A stretch of DNA of 64,000 nt from Helicobacter sp. 11-8110 (GTDB taxonomy: Bacteria > Campylobacterota > Campylobacteria > Campylobacterales > Helicobacteraceae), in contig NZ_NHYL01000003.1 of assembly GCF_003288905.1 (NCBI RefSeq), positions 62,001-126,000 of the forward strand, written 5' to 3'. Below are positions 1-9,925 of the stretch, one piece after another. The notes under the pieces are model-generated. The model did not search any database. It was not told the DNA's origin and saw only the letters and a list, made by a program, of their open reading frames with translations. The translations under genes and the position numbers were made by a program. Position 1 is the stretch's first letter. Each line of letters opens with the position of its first letter.

Positions 1-493
1 AATGGATTCTATCATTCATTACTATCATCACGCCCTTTGCTTCAGCGTTTTTATTTCCTGCAAGACTAATGGCATTATAAAGATTCCTAGGACCATCTGC
101 ACTCATTGCAGTTGCAGGACGCATAGCACCAGTTAAAACCACCGGCTTATCACTCTTAATTACAAGACTTAAAAAATATGCCGTCTCTTCCATTGTGTCT
201 GTTCCGTGCGTTATAACAATGCCATCAATCTCAGAATCTTTTAAAAGCACATTAATAGTTTTAGCAAGTTTAAGCCAAATCAAATCAGTCATATCAGCAC
301 TATCAATGTTTGCAATCTGTTTAGTTTGAATATTAACTATACACTGCAATTGCGGAATTGCTTCAATCAATAACTCCACGCTTAAACTGCCTGATTTATA
401 ATCCGTTGTTCTAAGCTTGTTTTTTGCTTCTCCAGCGATTGTCCCACCTGTTGCTAATATCATAATATTTGGTTTATATGTTTTTAAACTCAC
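1..493 (-). CDS. L-asparaginase, type II-like, C-terminus off the window
   Basis: Hydrolyses asparagine to aspartate and ammonia. The 164 visible codons begin at a GTG (493) behind an AAAGGA ribosome site; an in-frame TTG lies directly before it. The N-terminal active-site loop TGGTIAG and the second catalytic block THGTDTMEET are both present, followed by the conserved GAMRPATAMSADGPRNLYNA region. Helicobacter and Campylobacter AnsB proteins have the same order of motifs. No signal peptide is visible, so the product looks cytoplasmic, unlike the secreted isoforms known in some relatives. The rest of the gene lies to the left of the window. It is transcribed divergently from metY. Confidence 0.9.
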   Translation of the reverse strand, partial: MSLKTYKPNIMILATGGTIAGEAKNKLRTTDYKSGSLSVELLIEAIPQLQCIVNIQTKQIANIDSADMTDLIWLKLAKTINVLLKDSEIDGIVITHGTDTMEETAYFLSLVIKSDKPVVLTGAMRPATAMSADGPRNLYNAISLAGNKNAEAKGVMIVMNDRIH

Positions 494-707
494 CAAAATC
501 CTTTTTTGAAGCCCTTATACTTTTATTTAATGATTTTTGCTTGTAATTCTAACACTTTTTATGATTAAATTGAGCAAAAATTTATTAATCTTGAGTAATT
601 TAGTAACAAAAAAATATATTTTTGCAATTTTATTTTATATACAATATGTATTTAAATATTTTATGCTAATATTTCACCAAAACAATAAAACTTTAAAAGG
701 ATAAAAA
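494..707. other. Intergenic region between divergent ansA/ansB and metY
   Basis: This very AT-rich 214-base gap must hold both divergent promoters. A -10-like TATGCTAAT lies near 662-670, about 40 bases before the metY start, and AAAGGA precedes the metY ATG. I see no S-box-like (SAM) riboswitch stems, no RNA gene and no ORF worth calling. Confidence 0.4.
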
Positions 708-2000
708 ATGCCAAATTTAACACATAATAATTTTTCACAAGAAACTCTTGCGCTTCATGCTGGATACACTTATGATTCTCAAAGGACGCTTAGTATTCCT
801 ATTTACCAAAATACCGCTTATAGTTTTGAGAGTTTGCAACAAGCAGCCGCACGATTTGGGCTTCAAGAGCTTGGTAATATCTATTCACGCCTTACTAACC
901 CAACCACAGATATTTTAGGCGCTAGATTAGCTGCGATTGAGGGAGGAGCCTTTGGCGTCCCGACTTCAAGTGGAAGTGCGGCTATTTTTTATGCGCTTGT
1001 TAATCTAGCGCAAAATGGCGATAATATCGCATTTTCAAACAAAATCTATGGAGGCACACAAACCTTATTAGTGCATACACTCAAAAGATTTGGGATTGAA
1101 GCAAGAGTTTTTGATATTGATGATATTGACAACACTTTAGAAAAAGTTATTGATTCAAAAACAAAAGCTATCTTTTTTGAAAGTCTTTCCAATCCACAAA
1201 TAGCTATTGCTGATGCAGAAAAAATCACAAAAATTGCCAAAGCTCACGGGATTGTAAGCGTTTGCGATAACACTGTTGCCACTGCATTTTTACACAAACC
1301 CTTTGATTATGGTGTTGATATTGCTGTTTATAGCCTTAGCAAATATGTGAATGGGCAAGGCAGTGCATTAGGTGGAGCGGTTATTGAGCGTAATGGACTT
1401 AATGAACTCATTAAAGACAATCCTCGCTATCTACCTTTCAATACTCCAGATGAAAGTTATCACGGGCTTGTGTATGCCTCACTTCCTTTACCTATTTTCT
1501 CTATTCGCCTTATTACAGAATGGCTAAGAAATATCGGAGCAACACTCTCTCCACAAAATGCATGGATTATATTACAAGGATTAGAAACTCTTGAATTAAG
1601 AATCCAAAAACATAGCGCCAATGCACTAGAAGTGGCAAAATTCCTAGAATCTCACCCAAAAGTCAAAAGCGTTAATTATCCTGCATTAAGCAACAATCCC
1701 TATCATCACCTTGTGAATAAATATTTTACCAACAACCAATGCAGCGGACTTATTAGCTTTGAATCAGAAAGTTTTGAAGAAGCACAAAAAATCTGCAATG
1801 CTCTAGAACTTTTTGCTATTGTTGCTAATATCGGAGATTCTAAATCTCTCATTATCCATCCTGCTTCAACCACACATTCACAATTAAGCCAAAAAGAGCT
1901 TGATTTAGCAGGAATCACACCTGCTACAATCCGCTTAAGCATCGGATTAGAATCACCGCTTGATTTAATCGCTGATTTAAAACAAGCTTTAGAAAAATAA
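708..2000 (+). CDS. metY: O-acetylhomoserine sulfhydrylase (aminocarboxypropyltransferase)
   Basis: A PLP enzyme of the Cys/Met metabolism family that makes homocysteine directly from O-acetylhomoserine and sulfide. At 430 residues it has the length of MetY rather than MetB/MetC (about 380-400). The PLP lysine is K212 in the SLSKYVNG motif, and the cofactor-binding aspartate is D187 in VCDNT. The N-terminal segment IYSRLTNPTTD is typical of the family. The ATG follows AAAGGA. metA begins 9 bases downstream, so the two form an operon for acetyl-activated, transsulfuration-free methionine synthesis. Confidence 0.92.
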   Translation: MPNLTHNNFSQETLALHAGYTYDSQRTLSIPIYQNTAYSFESLQQAAARFGLQELGNIYSRLTNPTTDILGARLAAIEGGAFGVPTSSGSAAIFYALVNLAQNGDNIAFSNKIYGGTQTLLVHTLKRFGIEARVFDIDDIDNTLEKVIDSKTKAIFFESLSNPQIAIADAEKITKIAKAHGIVSVCDNTVATAFLHKPFDYGVDIAVYSLSKYVNGQGSALGGAVIERNGLNELIKDNPRYLPFNTPDESYHGLVYASLPLPIFSIRLITEWLRNIGATLSPQNAWIILQGLETLELRIQKHSANALEVAKFLESHPKVKSVNYPALSNNPYHHLVNKYFTNNQCSGLISFESESFEEAQKICNALELFAIVANIGDSKSLIIHPASTTHSQLSQKELDLAGITPATIRLSIGLESPLDLIADLKQALEK

Positions 2001-2009
2001 AGGATAAAT

Positions 2010-2900
2010 ATGCCACTCATTATTCCAGAAGATATTCCTGCCTTCAAAGCTCTCAAAGAACACGCTTTTATTATGGGTCAAAAAAGGGCAAAATCACAAG
2101 ATATTCGCCCTTTGGAAGTTTTAATCATTAATCTTATGCCCGTTAAAATAGAAACTGAAAATCAGATTCTAGCCCTCCTTGCAAACTCCCCCTTGCAAGT
2201 CAATATCACTCTGCTTTCCACTGCCACCTATATAGGCAAAAATACTCCAAAATCACATTTGGATAAATTCTATGTTAATTTTGATTCAATTAAACATAAA
2301 AACTTTGATGGAGCTATCGTTACAGGTGCTCCAATTGAACATTTAGAATTTGAGCAAGTAAAATATTGGAGAGAATTAGTAGCGATTATGGATTATTTAA
2401 AGCATAATTGCACTAGCACTTTGTATTTGTGTTGGGGAGCGATGGCAGGGCTTTATCACTTTCATAAAATACAAAAAATACCTCTTAAAGAAAAACTTTT
2501 TGGTGTCTTTGAGCATTTTTGGGTAGAAAAAGATTTGTTACTCAATGGTTTAGATGAAATAGTAAAAATTCCTCATTCTAGGCATTCAGGCATCAACGAA
2601 TCTCAAGTTGCGACAAATCCTAATCTAAAGGTTTTATTACAAGGAAAAGAAAGTGGAATCACTGCCCTTAAAGACAACAAAGATTTCTTTATCTTAGGAC
2701 ACCCAGAATACTCTAAAAACACTTTAGAATCTGAATATCAGAGGGATTTAAAAAAGGGATTATCCATTCACAAACCTTTCAACTACTTTGATTCTCAAGA
2801 AAATCCCATACTCTCTTGGCGATCTAGCGCAAGTGTCATGTTTTCAAATTGGTTGAACTTTTCGGTTTATCAAGACACACCTTTTATTTTGGAAAGCTAA
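2010..2900 (+). CDS. metA: Homoserine O-acetyltransferase, MetA (HTS) family
   Basis: Acylates homoserine in methionine synthesis. The 296 residues carry the HTS-family nucleophile C141 in LYLCWGAM, and the H231/E233 pair in GHPEY. The acyl-CoA specificity position follows GAP-I and is glutamate (E110). In characterised family members Glu here goes with acetyl-CoA and Gly with succinyl-CoA, so acetyl transfer is predicted even though many databases call the family succinyltransferase. That agrees with the adjacent metY, which needs O-acetylhomoserine. Its 3' end overlaps by 4 bases the end of the convergent membrane protein gene. Confidence 0.93.
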   Translation: MPLIIPEDIPAFKALKEHAFIMGQKRAKSQDIRPLEVLIINLMPVKIETENQILALLANSPLQVNITLLSTATYIGKNTPKSHLDKFYVNFDSIKHKNFDGAIVTGAPIEHLEFEQVKYWRELVAIMDYLKHNCTSTLYLCWGAMAGLYHFHKIQKIPLKEKLFGVFEHFWVEKDLLLNGLDEIVKIPHSRHSGINESQVATNPNLKVLLQGKESGITALKDNKDFFILGHPEYSKNTLESEYQRDLKKGLSIHKPFNYFDSQENPILSWRSSASVMFSNWLNFSVYQDTPFILES

Positions 2901-3367
2901 GATTCTGGCTTTTCATAATAAGCTATTTTTTTCTTTCTCTCTTCTAAAGTCTCTTTTCCATTTAATGGATCTTTTAAATAAAAAATATAGAATCTATTTT
3001 CATAAAGACTATACACTCTACTCTCCGCTCCATTAATCTGTATCACTTTATTGCTAGATAATATGATTTCCCCTGTTTTATTTCCCAAAATAGGCACAAA
3101 TAAAATCAAACACAAAAATAATAACACCACATAAAAAATCCGCGCAATACTCCCAAGCAAAGGAATAATAAATGCAATCCCAAACCCCAAAACCATTAAA
3201 ACAAAAACAAAGGGATTAAAAACATTGCCAAAGAAAGGATTAAAGAATTCTCTAATTCCATAATAATTAATATAATTTGCAAAAATTGCTGCCCAAAAAA
3301 TACAAAATAACAAAAACACCAAACAAACACTCACCAACAAAGAAGCAATTAGGCTAGAAATTTTCAT
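2897..3367 (-). CDS. Small integral membrane protein of unknown function
   Basis: I do not recognise this 156-residue protein. It has three hydrophobic segments, at about residues 4-27, 50-70 and 73-95. A polar tail of about 60 residues ends in a charged ERKKK stretch. It starts one base after the stop of the TsaC-like gene, so it is the last gene of a carB-tsaC-membrane protein transcript. No enzymatic motif is visible. Confidence 0.7.
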   Translation of the reverse strand: MKISSLIASLLVSVCLVFLLFCIFWAAIFANYINYYGIREFFNPFFGNVFNPFVFVLMVLGFGIAFIIPLLGSIARIFYVVLLFLCLILFVPILGNKTGEIILSSNKVIQINGAESRVYSLYENRFYIFYLKDPLNGKETLEERKKKIAYYEKPES

Positions 3368-3368
3368 T

Positions 3369-3830
3369 TTACCTCACAATCCTTAGATTATCATTCCCTA
3401 CTCTAAATATTCTTGAAGCCTTAGAGGATGTAAAACCTCGTTTATCAATCACCCAAACATCAGCACTCTTCAAAGCAAACTCTAAATCAAAATTTTGCTT
3501 ATGGGGATTTGCAGAAGTGGAATACAAATAAGGAAAAAAACACAAAAATTCACTATGCAAAGAATCTCTTACCACCCTAATCCCCAAAGAATGATCAACT
3601 AGTCTATTTTTACCCCTATAAATAAAGGTAGTTTTAGGACTATTGCGAATTATTTTTTTATATTTTTGTGGAATCCGCACCAACTCTTTAAGCTTTTGAA
3701 AACTCCCTAGCGTTAAAATAACTTTTTGACTAGATTGCCTTCCTTTTTTGGCATTTAACCTTTTAAAATCCAAACACAACAAACCAGCGGTTGTGTCGCT
3801 TTGTGCTAAAAATACACAATCGCTAAACAC
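3369..3830 (-). CDS. Short TsaC/Sua5/YrdC-like protein
   Basis: Resembles the threonylcarbamoyl-AMP synthase family, which makes the activated intermediate for the t6A37 tRNA modification. Visible motifs are SDTTAGLL in place of the usual DTVYGL, a KKGRQSSQ segment matching the KxR substrate site, and YSTSAN near the C-terminus. At 153 residues it is shorter than typical TsaC (about 190). H. pylori has a similarly short protein next to carB, so the shortness may be ancestral. The GTG start lies 2 bases after the carB stop. Activity is inferred, and a longer paralogue elsewhere is possible. Confidence 0.75.
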   Translation of the reverse strand: MFSDCVFLAQSDTTAGLLCLDFKRLNAKKGRQSSQKVILTLGSFQKLKELVRIPQKYKKIIRNSPKTTFIYRGKNRLVDHSLGIRVVRDSLHSEFLCFFPYLYSTSANPHKQNFDLEFALKSADVWVIDKRGFTSSKASRIFRVGNDNLRIVR

Positions 3831-3832
3831 AC

Positions 3833-6800
3833 CTACTCACTTAAATAGTCTTGGAGTGGCTTTGTAAGATTTGGATTAATCTTTTTAATCTCACTAATAG
3901 CGCTAATAGCCACCCTTGCTGCTTCAATAGTTGTAAAATAAGGGACATTATTGCGCAAAACTTGAGTGCGAATCTTATCAGTATCATCTTTGCTAGAAGC
4001 TTCATCGCTAGTATTAATTGCCAAAGCAATCTCGCCATTTGCAAGCATATCTCCGATATTAGGGCGCCCTTCACTAATTTTTAGCGCCTCCTCACAAGCA
4101 ATACCTTGTTTGCGAATCTCTTGAGAAGTCCCTTTTGTTGCACAAATTTCAAATCCAAGCCCTTCAAGCTCTCTTGCTAGATCACCTGCTTGAGACTTAT
4201 CAAGACTTCTTAGAGAAATAAACACCTTACCCCCAGTAGGAATAGGATTCTTACTTGCCATTTGGCTTTTAGCAAAGCTTACTCCAAAACTCTCACTAAT
4301 TCCCATAACTTCCCCTGTAGATCGCATCTCTGGACCCAAAACCATAACTGCTCCACTTAACTTACTAAAAGGAAACACCGATTCTTTGACTGCAATGTGC
4401 TTTGGCTTTTTGGGCTTATATAATCCATCTTTAAACTCTACTTTTTTATGCTCATCATAAAACTTTAAAGCGGCTTTTAAGTCTTTATTAATCATCACAT
4501 GAGTTGCGACTTTAGCTAATGGAATCCCTGTGGCTTTGGATACAAAAGGCACGGTGCGTGAGGCTCTAGGATTAACTTCAATCAAATAAAGTGTTCCTTC
4601 AAAAATTGCATATTGGGTATTCATAAGCCCAACCACGCCAAGATTCTTAGCAATTTTAGCTGTCGTTTCTTCAATCTCTTTTATTTTTTCTTTAGAAATG
4701 CTAATAGTTGGAATCGAACACGCCGAATCACCACTATGTATCCCTGCTTCTTCAATATGTTGCATAATACCTGCAATATAAACATCCTTGCCATCACAAA
4801 TCGTATCTACATCAAGCTCTAAAGCATTATTTAAAAACTTGTCAATTAGCACTGGAGAATCTTCACTTACACTCACTGCCTCACTCATATAGTTTTTTAA
4901 TTCTACTACATTATAAACAATTCGCATAGCACGACCTCCAAGCACATAGCTTGGACGAACAAGCACAGGGAATCCAATATTTTGTGCGATTTCTATTGCT
5001 TCTTCTTTGGTAAAAGCTGTACCGTTTTTAGGCTGTAAAAGTCCATTTTCTTCTACAAATTTTGCAAATTTCTCTCTATCTTCTGCGATATCAATTGTTT
5101 TTGCACTCGTTCCAATGATTTTTGCCCCAATGGTTGTTAGCTTTTTGGCGAGTTTGAGTGGTGTTTGTCCGCCAAAATGCACAATCACGCCATCAGGCTT
5201 TTCTTTTTCAATCACGCTACGCACACATTCAAAGGTAATGGGTTCAAAATACAAGACATCACTTGTATCATAGTCTGTGCTTACCGTCTCTGGATTGCAG
5301 TTATACATAATGCTTTGTATGCCCATATCTTTGAGGGCAAAACTTGCATGCACGCAACAATAATCAAACTCAATGCCTTGACCGATTCGATTTGGTCCGC
5401 CACCGATAATTAAAACTTTTTTTTGTGCATTTTGGTCTAGATTGTCTTGTGGGTTAGAATCTACAAAGGATTGTGCGTTAAAAGGCATTGTGCCATACAA
5501 ATACGCTGTTTGTGTGCTAAATTCTGCCGCACAGGTATCTACTTCATTATAATGTAACTGCACTTGCAATCTTTGTCGCAATGCATATATGTCTTCTTCT
5601 CGTAATTCTAAGCCCTCATTTTTATTGATGAGGAATGCCAACATTTTATCGCTAAAGCCATATTGCTTGGTGAGTGCTAAAAACTCTGAATCTTGCAAGG
5701 ATTCAAAAGAGATTTGCTTCTCTAATGCAATAATTTCTGCAATTTGGTGTAAGAAATATGGATCGATTTTGCACCATTCATGAATTTCTTCCACGCTTAT
5801 ATCATTACGTAATGCCTCTGCAATATACAAAAGCCTATGAGCATTTGGGCGACGCACTTCCCTTTGAATCTCGCTTAGATCGTTGCTGATTGGATTAAAT
5901 CCAAAGATTCCTGTCTCTAAGCTACAGAGGGCTTTTTGCAAGGATTCTTTGAAGCTCACGCCAATTGCCATAACTTCCCCAATGGATTTCATAGAGGTGG
6001 TGAGTGTTGAATCTGCTTGTGGGAATTTTTCAAAGGTAAAGCGTGGGATTTTTGTTACAATATAATCAATGCTAGGTTCAAAACTCGCAGGTGTGCCTGT
6101 GATGTCGTTTTTAATTTCATCAAGTGTATAGCCTACCGCAAGCAATGTCGCAACTTTGGCAATTGGATAGCCTGTGGCTTTGGAGGCTAGAGCAGAGCTT
6201 CTAGAAACGCGTGGATTCATCTCAATAACCGTCATTCTACCGGTTTTTGGATTGATAGCAAATTGCACATTGCTTCCGCCTGTATCTACCCCAATTTCTC
6301 GCAAGATTTTAAAACTTGCATCACGCATTCGTTGGTATTCTTTGTCTGTAAGTGTAAGAGCAGGGGCGATCGTGATAGAATCTCCTGTATGCACACCCAT
6401 AGGATCTAAATTTTCTATGCTACACACGATAATGCAGTTATCGCTTTTATCGCGTATTACTTCCATTTCAAACTCTTTCCAACCAAGTAGCGATTCTTCA
6501 ATCAAAATTTCACTAATTGGGCTTGTATCTAAGCCATTTTGTGCAAGCGTTTTAAATTCATCAATATTATATGCCACGCCACTACCGCCACCAGCAAGGG
6601 TAAAACTTGCACGAATAATAAGTGGGAATCCTATTTCTCTGGCTGCTTCAAGTGCTTCTTCTATGGTGTAGGCATAGCGAGATTTTGGTAAATCCATACC
6701 GATTTTTAGCATTGCTTCTTTGAAAGCCTGTCTATCTTCACCCTTTTTAATCGCACTAGGATTTGCACCCAAAAACTTTACGCCCTCTAGCATACCTTTT

Positions 6801-7111
6801 TCATACATACTCATCGCGACATTTAGTGCGGTTTGCCCACCCATAGTAGGCAAAATAGCATCAACTTTTTCTTGTTTGATAATATTGGCAATCACTTCTT
6901 CGGTAATAGGTTCGATATAGGTGCGATCAGCAAGATTTGGATCAGTCATAATGGTTGCAGGATTAGAGTTTATAAGCACCACGCGATAGCCAAGCTTTTT
7001 GAGTGTTTTGGCTGCTTGTGTGCCAGAATAATCGAACTCACACGCTTGTCCAATGACAATGGGTCCTGAACCGATGAGTAAAATAGTTTTAATATCATTT
7101 CGTTTTGGCAT
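3833..7111 (-). CDS. carB: Carbamoyl-phosphate synthase large subunit
   Basis: Makes carbamoyl phosphate for pyrimidines and arginine from bicarbonate, glutamine-derived ammonia (via CarA) and two ATP. The 1092 residues show the internal duplication of CarB. The first half opens with [17 protein letters not shown] and the second, near residue 570, with [16 protein letters not shown]. The C-terminal allosteric MGS-like domain (about 960-1092) includes [13 protein letters not shown]. No carA is adjacent. It leads a tight minus-strand run with the TsaC-like gene (2-base gap) and the membrane protein. The ATG follows AAGGA. Confidence 0.97.
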   Translation of the reverse strand: MPKRNDIKTILLIGSGPIVIGQACEFDYSGTQAAKTLKKLGYRVVLINSNPATIMTDPNLADRTYIEPITEEVIANIIKQEKVDAILPTMGGQTALNVAMSMYEKGMLEGVKFLGANPSAIKKGEDRQAFKEAMLKIGMDLPKSRYAYTIEEALEAAREIGFPLIIRASFTLAGGGSGVAYNIDEFKTLAQNGLDTSPISEILIEESLLGWKEFEMEVIRDKSDNCIIVCSIENLDPMGVHTGDSITIAPALTLTDKEYQRMRDASFKILREIGVDTGGSNVQFAINPKTGRMTVIEMNPRVSRSSALASKATGYPIAKVATLLAVGYTLDEIKNDITGTPASFEPSIDYIVTKIPRFTFEKFPQADSTLTTSMKSIGEVMAIGVSFKESLQKALCSLETGIFGFNPISNDLSEIQREVRRPNAHRLLYIAEALRNDISVEEIHEWCKIDPYFLHQIAEIIALEKQISFESLQDSEFLALTKQYGFSDKMLAFLINKNEGLELREEDIYALRQRLQVQLHYNEVDTCAAEFSTQTAYLYGTMPFNAQSFVDSNPQDNLDQNAQKKVLIIGGGPNRIGQGIEFDYCCVHASFALKDMGIQSIMYNCNPETVSTDYDTSDVLYFEPITFECVRSVIEKEKPDGVIVHFGGQTPLKLAKKLTTIGAKIIGTSAKTIDIAEDREKFAKFVEENGLLQPKNGTAFTKEEAIEIAQNIGFPVLVRPSYVLGGRAMRIVYNVVELKNYMSEAVSVSEDSPVLIDKFLNNALELDVDTICDGKDVYIAGIMQHIEEAGIHSGDSACSIPTISISKEKIKEIEETTAKIAKNLGVVGLMNTQYAIFEGTLYLIEVNPRASRTVPFVSKATGIPLAKVATHVMINKDLKAALKFYDEHKKVEFKDGLYKPKKPKHIAVKESVFPFSKLSGAVMVLGPEMRSTGEVMGISESFGVSFAKSQMASKNPIPTGGKVFISLRSLDKSQAGDLARELEGLGFEICATKGTSQEIRKQGIACEEALKISEGRPNIGDMLANGEIALAINTSDEASSKDDTDKIRTQVLRNNVPYFTTIEAARVAISAISEIKKINPNLTKPLQDYLSE

Positions 7112-7185
7112 AAAAAATCCTTCCTACTTTTTGAAAATTAATGTGACAAATTACCACTTATGCTTACTTAAAGATTCTAAAAACT

Positions 7186-7809
7186 TCATTGTTCCCATTT
7201 TTGCATTACCAAATCAATGGGATACAAACTTGCCCTACAAAAAGCCACTTTAGCAATGCAAACCAAAGTTTTAGCTGATTCTTCTAAATTTTCATTTATT
7301 ACTAAATAATCAAATTTATCAAGCTTTTTGACCTCTCCTGCTGCATTTTCTAAACGCCTTTTAATGATTTCATTCTCATCACTCCCTCTAACTCCCAAAC
7401 GCTCTTCTAAAATCTTTTTGCTATTGGTAGTTACAAAAACACTTGTTGTATGATTAGGAAAAGCTTTTTTGATATTTTCTTGCCCCTGCACATCTACATC
7501 AAAAATGACCAACTTGCCCTGCTCTAAGGCTTCTAAAATAGGCATTTTAGAAGTGCCATAATAATTCCCATGCACCAAAGCCCATTCTAAAAAATTATTC
7601 TCTTGAATGTTTTTTTGAAACTCCTCTTTAGAAATAAAATGATAATGGACACCCTCTTCTTCGCCTTTTCGCTTTTCTCTTGTTGTAGATGAAATTGAAA
7701 AATAATGCCTTGGAAATTCTTTTGCTAAAGCCTTATAAAGCGAACTCTTACCAGCTCCACTTGGTCCTGATAAAATTAAAATGGCTCCTTTTAGTTTAAT
7801 TTCTTCCAT
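7186..7809 (-). CDS. gmk: Guanylate kinase
   Basis: Phosphorylates GMP to GDP. The 207-residue protein has the P-loop GPSGAGKS at residues 15-22, then the GMP-binding stretch STTREKRKGEEEGVHYHF, and FDVDVQGQ in the core. Its ATG directly abuts the chePep stop codon, so the two are probably cotranscribed. The gmk-chePep-nucT neighbourhood is the same in H. pylori. A 74-base gap separates it from carB. Confidence 0.95.
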   Translation of the reverse strand: MEEIKLKGAILILSGPSGAGKSSLYKALAKEFPRHYFSISSTTREKRKGEEEGVHYHFISKEEFQKNIQENNFLEWALVHGNYYGTSKMPILEALEQGKLVIFDVDVQGQENIKKAFPNHTTSVFVTTNSKKILEERLGVRGSDENEIIKRRLENAAGEVKKLDKFDYLVINENLEESAKTLVCIAKVAFCRASLYPIDLVMQKWEQ

Positions 7810-9252
7810 TTAATCTTCTTTTTTAGGAAATTGAATGCTAATATTAATGGTAGCGCCACTTAAAAGCTCTTTTAAACTCTGTGTTTGCAAAGTCTGCAAA
7901 GCACCTATCAATGAATCTAACGAATTAATTTGCACATTACTTGGCAAAGCTACTTCTTTGGCTTCTTCTTTTGGCACAATAGATGCTATATTAGGTTCTT
8001 TTGCAATAGGCTCACCTAAAGCCTCACTCATTGCTTCTAAGCTTAGAGAATCAAATTCCCCTAAGTCTTCTGTTTCTTTCAAATCTTCTACTTCAAGATA
8101 TTCTGAAATATCCGCGGGGGCTGATTCTGCTGATTCTGCTGATTCTGCTGATTCTGCTGATTCTGCTGATTCTGCTGATTCTTGAGTTTCTTGAGTTTCT
8201 TGAGTTTCTTGAGTTTCTTGAGTTTCTTGAGTTTCTTGAGTTTCTTGAGTTTCTTGAGTTTCTTGAGATTCTTGAGATTCTTGAGATTCTTGAGATTCTT
8301 GAGATTCTTGAGATTCTTGAGATTCTAATCCAATATCCACCTGTGGTATTTCATTGTTTTCTAAAGGTTGCGTTTCTAGCTCCCCTTCTACTTCCCAATT
8401 TACCTGATTATTCACTGCGTTATCTGCAATTTCCTTACTCTCATCATCACTTTTTTGTAAATTTTCCAATAAAGCATCAAAATCTGCTTCTTGTGGTAAT
8501 TCTGCAGTCTCAAAAGTCTCTGTATTTTCTATCTTATCGCTTTTCTCTAGTTCTTCTAAATCTTCATTTTGAGCTCTATCAAGCTCCAAATCCTCAAAGC
8601 TTTTTCCTAAGTCATCTTGTGGTAGCTCTATCCCATCTTGTTCTTGCTGATTCTCTACTATTTCCAGCTCTTGCCCAATATCTTTATTTAAAACTTCTTC
8701 CTTTTGATTTAAGTCAATTATTTCTTCAAAATCTTCATTTTTACTATCTGCATCAGCAAACAATTGCTTAACTTCTTCAATATCTCTTTCATCTAATACA
8801 TTTGCATTCAGCTCATCTGATGAATTAGTCTCCAAATCAGCCTCCAAGTCCAAATCTCCCAAATCTAACAATTCTTCATCTTGCTTTACCTCTTTAATTT
8901 CTTCTTTTGTGTTTTCTTCTATTTTTGCTTCATCAAGCGTCTCTATTCCACAAACTTCCGACAAAGTCTTCACAAGCTCTGTAGGCAAAAAAGGTTTTTG
9001 AATATACGCATCAAACCCTTCTACTCTTTGTGTTGATTTAGCATAAAGCAAGATCGCTTTAGTCTCCGAATTGGCTTGTTTATATTGCTCAAATTCATCT
9101 TGTTGGTAGCACTCATCATCCAATAAAAGCACATCTACTTGCATAGTCACATCAATCTCTTGTGTCTCAACCATCTCTAAACCAATTTTTGAAATACTAA
9201 GCGAGGCGAGCTTAGTAATCATTGGATTTTTATTTACTAGGTATATTTTCAT
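7810..9252 (-). CDS. chePep: ChePep-like polar chemotaxis regulator with tripeptide repeats
   Basis: An acidic protein of 480 residues. It has a degenerate receiver-like N-terminus (about 1-105, with VLLLDDE and a YIQKPF segment like the end of REC domains), then a long Glu/Asp-rich middle. After that comes a low-complexity block of ESQ, ETQ and ESA tripeptides. The conserved C-terminus of about 45 residues (SLIGALQTLQTQSLKELLSG) closes the protein. In H. pylori the protein between gmk and nucT is ChePep, a polar chemotaxis/flagellar regulator found in Campylobacterota. I start at ATG 9252; a TTG 36 bases upstream in frame is the alternative. The name rests on architecture and neighbours. Confidence 0.8.
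   Translation of the reverse strand: MKIYLVNKNPMITKLASLSISKIGLEMVETQEIDVTMQVDVLLLDDECYQQDEFEQYKQANSETKAILLYAKSTQRVEGFDAYIQKPFLPTELVKTLSEVCGIETLDEAKIEENTKEEIKEVKQDEELLDLGDLDLEADLETNSSDELNANVLDERDIEEVKQLFADADSKNEDFEEIIDLNQKEEVLNKDIGQELEIVENQQEQDGIELPQDDLGKSFEDLELDRAQNEDLEELEKSDKIENTETFETAELPQEADFDALLENLQKSDDESKEIADNAVNNQVNWEVEGELETQPLENNEIPQVDIGLESQESQESQESQESQESQESQETQETQETQETQETQETQETQETQETQESAESAESAESAESAESAESAPADISEYLEVEDLKETEDLGEFDSLSLEAMSEALGEPIAKEPNIASIVPKEEAKEVALPSNVQINSLDSLIGALQTLQTQSLKELLSGATINISIQFPKKED
8123..8326 (-). repeat. 9-nt tandem repeat array inside chePep
   Basis: About 22 units of 9 bases stand in three blocks. On the + strand the units are GATTCTGCT (6 copies), GTTTCTTGA (9) and GATTCTTGA (7, plus one at the junction with the first block). 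On the coding strand they read as Glu-Ser-Ala, Glu-Thr-Gln and Glu-Ser-Gln. Copies within a block are identical at the DNA level. This suggests recent expansion by slippage or unequal recombination. The unit is a multiple of three, so copy number changes protein length and not frame. Confidence 0.95.
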
Positions 9253-9354
9253 TTGAAAAAGCGCTCCATTCTTTTTAATTTTTTGCAATGAAAGAATTTG
9301 CTAAAATTTCAAAATTTTAACAACTTTTATCTTAAGATTCACAAGGAAATTTTA

Positions 9355-9888
9355 ATGTTTAACAAACTTTTCTGTATTTTTTACTTTTGCTTTATGCTTT
9401 CACTCCCTGCTTTTGCACAATCGCTTTATTTTATGCCACAGGAGCAAAATCAAGCAATCAAACAACTAATTAACACAATAAAAAGCGCTCAAAATACCCT
9501 TGATATTGCCATTTATAGCTTCACAAATCGCGAAATTAGCAAAGCTATCCGAGATACTGCCAAAAAGGGTGTGCAAGTGCGAATTATTTATGATAAAAAG
9601 TCCAATCAAAAAAATAATCACTCCACCATTGGCTACCTTGCTAAACTTAAAAATATACAAACTTGCTTTTTGGAGGGCAAACGCTCACAAAATGGAAAAT
9701 ATAATGGACTAATGCATAGCAAAATGGCTATTATAGATGATAAACATTTAATTCTAGGATCGGCAAATTGGTCTAAGAGCGCCTTTGAAACTAATTATGA
9801 AACATTAGCAATTCTAAAAAACAAAGAATTTATTCAAAAAGCACAAAAGGAATTTGAGGCAATGTTTAAAGAGTGCGAAAAATATTAA
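9355..9888 (+). CDS. nucT: Phospholipase D-family nuclease, exported
   Basis: A 177-residue PLD-superfamily protein with a single HKD motif, HSKMAIIDD, followed by GSANWS, like the small Nuc endonucleases that act as dimers. The H. pylori orthologue NucT lies at the same locus and cuts single-stranded DNA at the envelope during uptake and nucleotide scavenging. The chosen ATG has AAGGA just upstream and gives a signal peptide of about 21 residues ending AFAQ. An in-frame ATG at 9298 would add 19 residues and spoil it. It is transcribed divergently from chePep. Confidence 0.88.
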   Translation: MFNKLFCIFYFCFMLSLPAFAQSLYFMPQEQNQAIKQLINTIKSAQNTLDIAIYSFTNREISKAIRDTAKKGVQVRIIYDKKSNQKNNHSTIGYLAKLKNIQTCFLEGKRSQNGKYNGLMHSKMAIIDDKHLILGSANWSKSAFETNYETLAILKNKEFIQKAQKEFEAMFKECEKY

Positions 9889-9925
9889 CTCTCTAAAATC
9901 ACCCTACTAAAAGGTGGATTAAAAC

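Noticed and set aside
494-707. Possible SAM riboswitch before metY
   Set aside because: The AT-rich leader shows none of the conserved stems or GA-rich junctions.
3841-7069. Several frames of 60-165 codons opposite carB
   Set aside because: carB is intact across the whole stretch. The opposite frames have no ribosome sites or family motifs.
8123-8326. Regular repeats that might suggest a CRISPR array
   Set aside because: The unit is 9 bases, head to tail, with no spacers, and it is in frame inside a protein gene. No cas genes are present.
8031-8771. Open frame of 246 codons on the + strand, opposite chePep
   Set aside because: It exists only because the antisense 9-nt repeat has no stop codons. 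It encodes Leu/Glu/Phe repeats, has no ribosome site, and chePep on the other strand has known neighbours.
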